DNA of 64,000 nucleotides from Tritrichomonas musculus (lineage: Eukaryota; Parabasalia; Tritrichomonadida; Tritrichomonadidae). Location: assembly GCA_039105265.1 (NCBI GenBank), contig JAPFFF010000005.1, forward strand, positions 4,759,501-4,823,500. Direction: 5' to 3'. Made by a program: the position numbers and the translations under genes. A model generated the notes under the pieces. That model made no database searches, had not been told where the DNA came from, and saw only the letters and a program-made list of their open reading frames with translations. This document shows positions 61,145 to 64,000 of this stretch, in pieces (positions within the stretch are counted from its first letter, which is position 1; every line of letters starts with the position of its first letter).

Positions 61145-63853
61145 ATGAATTATTCAGGAAATAGCTCCTTTTCTCCGAATCGAAGTTCGCCAAGCTATTC
61201 CTTTAAAGGAAAAAGCACAGTGTCTAACCTTGCTGCCGATATCACTGATCAATACTCTCAAATCGCCAGTCTTCAAACCAAAAATAACGATTATAAGTTA
61301 GAGATATCGAAGTTACAAAAGCAAATTACAGATCTAATGCTTGAAAAGAATTTTTCCCAACAAGATATATCAGATTTCATAAGCCAACGAGATGAAGTTA
61401 GTAGATTGAAAGACGATCTTCGAAGATCAGAGCAACAAATTACCCAATTACAATCATTTATTTCAGCGCAAGGAAATTTTACAGATACTTCATTTGGCAA
61501 CAATGACACCTTGTTAGATATGAAAAATTCCATAACAAAAGATATTTCATTAAAACATTCAGAAATGTCTAAAACAGTTGCAGATTGTCGTATCAAAATA
61601 AGCGATCTTGAAAGCCAGCTAGCCAAATCTAATGCAGAAAACGCTCAATTAACAATAAATAATTTAGATCTTCAGAATCAAATCACAAATTTAAATGCAG
61701 ATGGATCCATGTCTGGAGCTAAAACTCAAAAATTGCAAGATACATTACAAGAATTAGAAATTAAGTTAGATTTCACAAAAACAGAGGCCGATAAAGAGAA
61801 GAGAAAAAGTAGTAAACTTCAAAAAATGCTTGAGCAAGAAAAGAGTAAAAACCAAGAACTTCTTCAGCAAATCAATGAATTACAAAATGAAAACACTTTT
61901 TTAAAGCAATCTATATCAAATAACGAGAACGATCAAAATAAACTCAATATTAAAGTACAAAATCTTGAACAAGAAAAGCTTCAATTAAGGCTTGAAATTC
62001 AAAATTTAAATCAAAATAACGATCTTTTACAAGCAACGATTAAAGAATTACAGTCCAAAGTCGAACTTGATCAAGTTACGATTGCCGAATTACAAAAGCA
62101 AATGTCGAATCAAAGCACAACGTTCCAAGTAAGCAGTTCAAAAAAGGATAGTCAAATCATGCATCTTCAGAACGAGATCAACAAACATAAAGAAATGTAT
62201 GAAGAACAATTTTCATTAAGTCAACAATATAATTCTCAAAACTCAAACAACTTAAAGCAACTCTCACTCATAAAAGAGCAATTGAACGAAGAGTCTGAGA
62301 GAAGACAGCAAGTTTCAAACGAGCTCAATCAATACAAGCAGCAACTAAGTAAAATTAAAGAAGAAATGAACATGGAACGAAATCAAAAGGAATCAATTAA
62401 TTCGCAAATTTCGACCTACAAACAGCAGCTGCTTCAAAAGGACAAACAAATGAATCAACAAAAAGAAGAGACACAAAATGCAGCCAACAAGATCACTGAA
62501 CTACAAAACAAAATCGTAAGATTGAATCAAACAATTGATCGTCAAAAAGATGAAATTTTGAATGCAAACAACAAAATTGACGATTTACAAGGCAAAATAA
62601 CAAGATCTGGCAAGCTGATTGAGAGACAAAGAGAAGAGATCGACAAGAATCATCAATACATTGCTCAATACGAAGACCAAATATCAAAACACAAACAAAT
62701 CTATCAAGAAACAAAGGATCAAAATGACAAAGTCAACGTTGAAATGAACCAAATAAAAAGCCAGCTTCAACAAGAGAAGCAAAGATATCAACTCCTAAGA
62801 GCCGAAAACATAAAGAATCAAGAACAAGTCTCTCAATATGAGCAGCAACTTACAAGAACTAAAAGAGAAAGCGAAAACGCTGGTAAAAAGTCAATTCAAT
62901 ATGAAAACCAATTGACAGAAGTTCTTCAGAATCAACAACGGTTAAGCATGGAATTGCACAACACAAAAATTCAATTGCAACAAGTCAAAACCGAAAAAAC
63001 CGAAATTGAATTAGAAATGAAAGACTTGAAAAATGAAAATCAAAAGTTGACAACAGAAATAAGAGAAAAACGTCAAGAAAGTGAAGTGACAGAAAATGAA
63101 ACAATGAAATTGAAAGAGCAACTTCAAAAATTGAGAATTGAATACGAATCTATCCGCGCGGCGGTTTCTTATTCGTCGAAAATTGAATCCGATTATCAAA
63201 GAAAAGTGACAGAAAATCATACATTAAAAAAGCAGTTTGAAAAAGTGTCACAAGAAAATCAAAGATTGTCTAATCAATTGAACGAGATGCTGTACAATTC
63301 AACCAACGATAGGAATTTGTTCACCGATACACGACAACAGCTTCAAAAAGTTCAAAACGCACATCGTGATTTGAAGAGAAAACAAATGGATATCAACACA
63401 GCTTATGAGGCTGCTTTACGAAAAGTGTCAAGCCATTGTATGAAGAGATTAAATTACATAAATGCTCAATACGTAACTAATCTGGATATGATGGCCGTGA
63501 AAATTGATCATTTGTCAAAATCAGTGGTCGATCTGGCACTCTTCTTAAAACAAAAGGTGTTTAATGACGATGATAATTCTTATCAAAGAAAAATGTTTTT
63601 GAAACAAATTCAAAAGCATTTGGAAATTATTGACTCTATTTCTGATACTACCGCTAAAACTTTGAGGATTCCATCAGAATTTGTGCCTCATGCTACAGAT
63701 CTTTTAAATTACCCAGAAAAATTGAAGTTATTCTTGAAAAGAATATCTGATTCAAAAAATGACAATCATTTCTGTAGACATACTCCTTCTCAAATAAATA
63801 CATTTTTATCAAATTCTACTAAGACCACCGATTCAAAGAATAAATTTGTTTGA
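61145..63853 (+). CDS. Long coiled-coil protein (902 aa)
   Basis: The frame starts MNYSGNSSFSPNRSSPSYSF, a Ser-rich head of about 25 residues. Residues about 30-750 are an almost unbroken coiled coil rich in Gln, Asn, Lys and Glu with regular heptads (LKDDLRRSEQQITQLQSFI; LQNEINKHKEMYEEQ). Residues about 760-870 are a more compact helical end (YEAALRKVSSHCMKRLNYI; HLSKSVVDLALFLKQKVF), followed by a short Ser/Thr-rich tail. There is no motor, SMC head or membrane segment, so it is probably a cytoskeletal, centrosomal or membrane-tether filament. A specific family cannot be named from coiled coil alone. The ATG chosen is the first in the frame. Confidence 0.75.
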   Translation: MNYSGNSSFSPNRSSPSYSFKGKSTVSNLAADITDQYSQIASLQTKNNDYKLEISKLQKQITDLMLEKNFSQQDISDFISQRDEVSRLKDDLRRSEQQITQLQSFISAQGNFTDTSFGNNDTLLDMKNSITKDISLKHSEMSKTVADCRIKISDLESQLAKSNAENAQLTINNLDLQNQITNLNADGSMSGAKTQKLQDTLQELEIKLDFTKTEADKEKRKSSKLQKMLEQEKSKNQELLQQINELQNENTFLKQSISNNENDQNKLNIKVQNLEQEKLQLRLEIQNLNQNNDLLQATIKELQSKVELDQVTIAELQKQMSNQSTTFQVSSSKKDSQIMHLQNEINKHKEMYEEQFSLSQQYNSQNSNNLKQLSLIKEQLNEESERRQQVSNELNQYKQQLSKIKEEMNMERNQKESINSQISTYKQQLLQKDKQMNQQKEETQNAANKITELQNKIVRLNQTIDRQKDEILNANNKIDDLQGKITRSGKLIERQREEIDKNHQYIAQYEDQISKHKQIYQETKDQNDKVNVEMNQIKSQLQQEKQRYQLLRAENIKNQEQVSQYEQQLTRTKRESENAGKKSIQYENQLTEVLQNQQRLSMELHNTKIQLQQVKTEKTEIELEMKDLKNENQKLTTEIREKRQESEVTENETMKLKEQLQKLRIEYESIRAAVSYSSKIESDYQRKVTENHTLKKQFEKVSQENQRLSNQLNEMLYNSTNDRNLFTDTRQQLQKVQNAHRDLKRKQMDINTAYEAALRKVSSHCMKRLNYINAQYVTNLDMMAVKIDHLSKSVVDLALFLKQKVFNDDDNSYQRKMFLKQIQKHLEIIDSISDTTAKTLRIPSEFVPHATDLLNYPEKLKLFLKRISDSKNDNHFCRHTPSQINTFLSNSTKTTDSKNKFV

Positions 63854-64000
63854 TCAAATATTAATTTACTATACATTATATGTATGTATGTATAGATGTT
63901 ATTTCATAAACCATTAAATAGTATTATATATGTATAATTGTTGATTAATTTAAAATAAAAACATTTATTATTTTCCAAAAAACATGAGGAAAAATATTTG
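63854..64000. other. 3' flank of coiled-coil gene
   Basis: 147 nt AT-rich sequence to the window end. ACATTATATGT and a TATG repeat form a weak inverted repeat about 33 nt after the stop codon. No gene is seen. Confidence 0.4.

Overview
The window reads as nuclear DNA of a trichomonad (Parabasalia), most likely a Tritrichomonas-like species. It is strongly AT-rich with long homopolymer and AT stretches. Genes are single-exon and have very short leaders. Several start codons lie 13-25 nt behind a TCAYW initiator (Inr), the trichomonad core promoter. The protein families fit too: BspA-type leucine-rich repeats, Sel1 repeats, long ankyrin proteins and a VPS9-like protein. The genus is an inference from style; no marker gene fixes it.

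Layout. 1-3612: the 3' end of an unknown gene, tRNA-Leu(AAG) on the minus strand, and a VPS9-like gene. 3613-10643: a 7.0 kb palindromic, virus-like (possibly Polinton-type) element whose two arms carry the same 700-760 aa protein; it is treated as a fossil. 11469-14846: a 4EHP-like eIF4E and a right-handed beta-helix protein. 15127-18837: a 154 bp MITE, then a very AT-rich nest of terminal-repeat elements. 20019-33555: a Sel1+BspA protein, a large CHD-type chromatin protein, a long ankyrin protein split by two T-rich insertions, and a small acidic protein. 34500-45860: two near-identical 3782 bp Mutator-like transposons in opposite orientation, with degenerate inverted flanks and a 573 bp TTAA-flanked MITE. 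45873-51701: a hAT-like non-autonomous element, a Tc1/mariner-like DD35E transposase and a conserved-looking 255 aa gene, the last two bracketed by matching short terminal repeats. 51853-58096: an ankyrin+BspA gene interrupted at one junction, and TRAPPC8/Trs85. 58380-60575: a 2.2 kb non-autonomous element with perfect 49 bp terminal repeats and TA flanks. 61145-63853: a 902 aa coiled-coil protein.

The host genes touch translation control (eIF4E), vesicle traffic (VPS9-like, TRAPPC8), chromatin (CHD) and repeat-protein scaffolds. They do not form an operon or an evident pathway. Roughly half of the window is mobile or repeat DNA from at least five unrelated element types.

The most unusual points are: a CHD protein that has lost the SNF2 ATP-binding motifs and gained an FYRN-FYRC pair; two T-rich insertions of 46 and 23 nt in one ankyrin gene whose exact removal restores frame and repeat consensus, without GT-AG ends; inverted twin Mutator-like elements bounded by TTAA; and the mosaic identity of the arms of the palindromic virus-like element.
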